Below, one piece after another: positions 4,785-6,177 of a stretch of 6,177 bases of DNA; positions within the stretch are counted from its first letter, which is position 1; each line of letters begins with the position of its first letter. The translations under genes and the position numbers were made by a program. The stretch is from contig DEYX01000009.1 of the NCBI GenBank assembly GCA_002365025.1, positions 1 through 6,177 of the forward strand, in the 5' to 3' direction. This DNA comes from Hungatella sp. UBA3147. Its GTDB lineage: Bacteria; Bacillota; Clostridia; Lachnospirales; Lachnospiraceae. The notes beneath the pieces were generated by a model, which saw nothing but the letters and a program-made list of their open reading frames with translations, made no database searches and was not told the DNA's origin.

Positions 4785-6177
4785 ATGAAGAAAATGGCGC
4801 TTGTATTAGCGGCAGTCCTTGCTTCAGGGATGATCCTGACAGCATGCGGGGGTTCCGGTAAATCCGGTACGGCCGGCAATGAAACACAGAAAACAGAAGC
4901 AGCAGGAAATACTGCAGGGGGTCTTGATCTGGCAGTTCAGATTGGTCCAGATCCGGAAACTATTGACCCGGCCTTAAATTCATCAATTGATGCAGCTAAT
5001 ATGATCCTGCACGCATTTGAGACACTTTTGACCTTTGATAAGGATAATAGTATTATTCCCGGACAGGCAGAATCCTATGATGTGAGTGATGACGGTCTTA
5101 CTTATACGTTTCATTTAAGGGATGGTTTGAAATGGAGCGACGGCTCTGAGCTTACATCAGAAGACTTCGTATATTCCTGGAAGCGTCTGGCAGACCCTGC
5201 AACAGCAGCTCCTTATGCAGCAGACATGCTTTCTATGGTAAAAGGATATGATGAGGCAACAGCAGGAAGTGTTGACGCCCTGGCTGTATCCGCACCTGAT
5301 GCAAAAACCTTTGTAGTGGAGCTTGCGTCTCCCTGCGTTTATTTTGATAAAATCGCCACCCATGCCAGCATGGCTCCTGTTAAAGAGGATGTAGTAGAGG
5401 CAAAGGGTGACCAGTGGTCCTTAACTCCTGATAGTTATATATCCAACGGTCCGTTAAAGATGATCGAGTGGGTACCAGGTTCCCATATCACCTTTGCTAA
5501 GAATGAAAATTACTGGGATGCAGATACTGTAACCTTAAATACCTTAAAATTTGTCCTTATGGAAGATTCCAACGCAGCTTACAGCGCTTACCAGACAGGG
5601 GAAGTTTCCATGATCAAGGATGTTCCTACTGACGAAATCCCAAGCCTTGAGGGCACTCCTGATTATCATCTGGAACCTCGTATGGCGACTTCCTATACAA
5701 TCTTCAACACCACAAAGGCACCTTTTGACAATACACTGGTACGCCGCGCGTTGACTCTTGCAACTGACCGGGAATATGTTGCCAGTACCGTAATGGCAGG
5801 AACCGTTTTACCAGCTAACAACTTTGTAGGCCCTGGTATATCTGATGCTGAAGTCGGTTCTTCCTTTGAAGAAGTCACCAGAAAGAACAACGGTGGCGAT
5901 TACTTTAATGTAAACAATTACGAAGAAGATCTTAATAAGGCAAAAGAGCTTCTGGCAGAAGCAGGCTACCCGGACGGAAAAGGCTTCCCAGTGATCGAAT
6001 ATATGACCAATGATGCCGGTTATAATAAGGCAATTGCAGAATATTTACAGAGCGCCTGGAGCGAACTGGGGATCAGAATGGATATTAAGATTGTTGAATG
6101 GTCTACCTTCGCAACAACCCGCCGTGCCGGTGACTTCCAGATTGCACGCGGAGGCTGGGTATATGATTACGATGATC
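4785..6177 (+). CDS. Oligopeptide-type ABC transporter substrate-binding lipoprotein (OppA/DppA-like), 3' truncated by window end
   Basis: The frame is open to the last base, giving 464 codons; family members are about 530-560 residues, so roughly the last 70-90 are outside. The protein starts with a lipoprotein signal peptide: KK, a hydrophobic core, and the lipobox LTAC with the lipidated Cys at residue 21, followed by a low-complexity Gly/Ser/Thr/Glu linker to about residue 46. The rest is the extracytoplasmic peptide/nickel-type solute-binding domain (SBP_bac_5): GPDPETIDPA (54-63), GLTYTFHLRDGLKWSDG (104-120), LTSEDFVYSWKRL (123-135), NGPLKMIEW (221-229), NENYWD (240-245), LLAEAGYPDGKGFP (389-402) and ARGGWVYDYDD near the end. 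It would capture oligopeptides at the outer face of the membrane for an ABC importer whose other genes presumably lie downstream. GGAGG (4773-4777) sits 7 nt before the ATG. The exact ligand cannot be told. Confidence 0.93.
   Translation, partial: MKKMALVLAAVLASGMILTACGGSGKSGTAGNETQKTEAAGNTAGGLDLAVQIGPDPETIDPALNSSIDAANMILHAFETLLTFDKDNSIIPGQAESYDVSDDGLTYTFHLRDGLKWSDGSELTSEDFVYSWKRLADPATAAPYAADMLSMVKGYDEATAGSVDALAVSAPDAKTFVVELASPCVYFDKIATHASMAPVKEDVVEAKGDQWSLTPDSYISNGPLKMIEWVPGSHITFAKNENYWDADTVTLNTLKFVLMEDSNAAYSAYQTGEVSMIKDVPTDEIPSLEGTPDYHLEPRMATSYTIFNTTKAPFDNTLVRRALTLATDREYVASTVMAGTVLPANNFVGPGISDAEVGSSFEEVTRKNNGGDYFNVNNYEEDLNKAKELLAEAGYPDGKGFPVIEYMTNDAGYNKAIAEYLQSAWSELGIRMDIKIVEWSTFATTRRAGDFQIARGGWVYDYDD

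Noticed and set aside
5157..5363. Cys-rich minus-strand frame opposite the binding-protein gene (also 5693-5890)
   Set aside because: It is antisense to a clear SBP_bac_5 domain; the Cys content comes from reverse reading of Ala/Thr codons. Not a metal-binding peptide.

Overview
The window looks like chromosome of a low-to-mid GC Gram-positive anaerobe of the Clostridia, most likely a Lachnospiraceae relative. This rests on strong AGGAGG-type ribosome binding sites, short intergenic gaps, a lipoprotein-type solute-binding protein, and the clostridial character of the TraX, TatD, RsmA and TetR-like proteins. The genus is an inference, because no rRNA or other diagnostic marker is present.

Layout. 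Positions 1-2424 hold a tightly packed plus-strand run: the 3' end of a TraX-family membrane protein gene, then tatD (metal-dependent DNase/hydrolase), rsmA/ksgA (16S rRNA dimethyladenosine methyltransferase) and a TetR/AcrR-type regulator. Gaps of 25, 19 and 14 nt, each with a good Shine-Dalgarno sequence, suggest one transcription unit. A 77-codon gene of unknown function (2421-2654, minus strand) converges on the TetR-like gene, and the two stop codons share one TTAA. The first convincing plus-strand terminator (2740-2769) lies beyond this small gene, so the operon transcript probably runs antisense across it.

After a 209-nt regulatory gap with a 22-bp inverted repeat, the terminator, a small palindrome and a likely promoter, comes a 575-residue FAD-dependent oleate hydratase (2864-4591), apparently transcribed alone. 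It has three unusual traits judged by eye against remembered family members: an Ala-rich hydrophobic N-terminal extension, no C-terminal tail of about 40 residues, and altered active-site positions (Met after RGGR in place of Glu; Lys in place of the second carboxylate-contacting residue). A strong hairpin terminator follows. A new unit then begins with the lipoprotein precursor of an oligopeptide-type ABC transporter binding protein, cut by the window end after 464 codons.

How the genes fit together. TatD and RsmA are housekeeping nucleic-acid functions. The TetR-like regulator is the natural candidate controller of the small gene and/or the fatty-acid hydratase, but that link rests on position and inverted repeats only. 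The binding protein is separated by its own terminator and promoter and need not be related. I see no phage, IS, CRISPR or RNA gene, and no gene-free stretch over 300 nt. The best lead is the oleate hydratase variant with a possibly relocated membrane attachment; the rest is ordinary.
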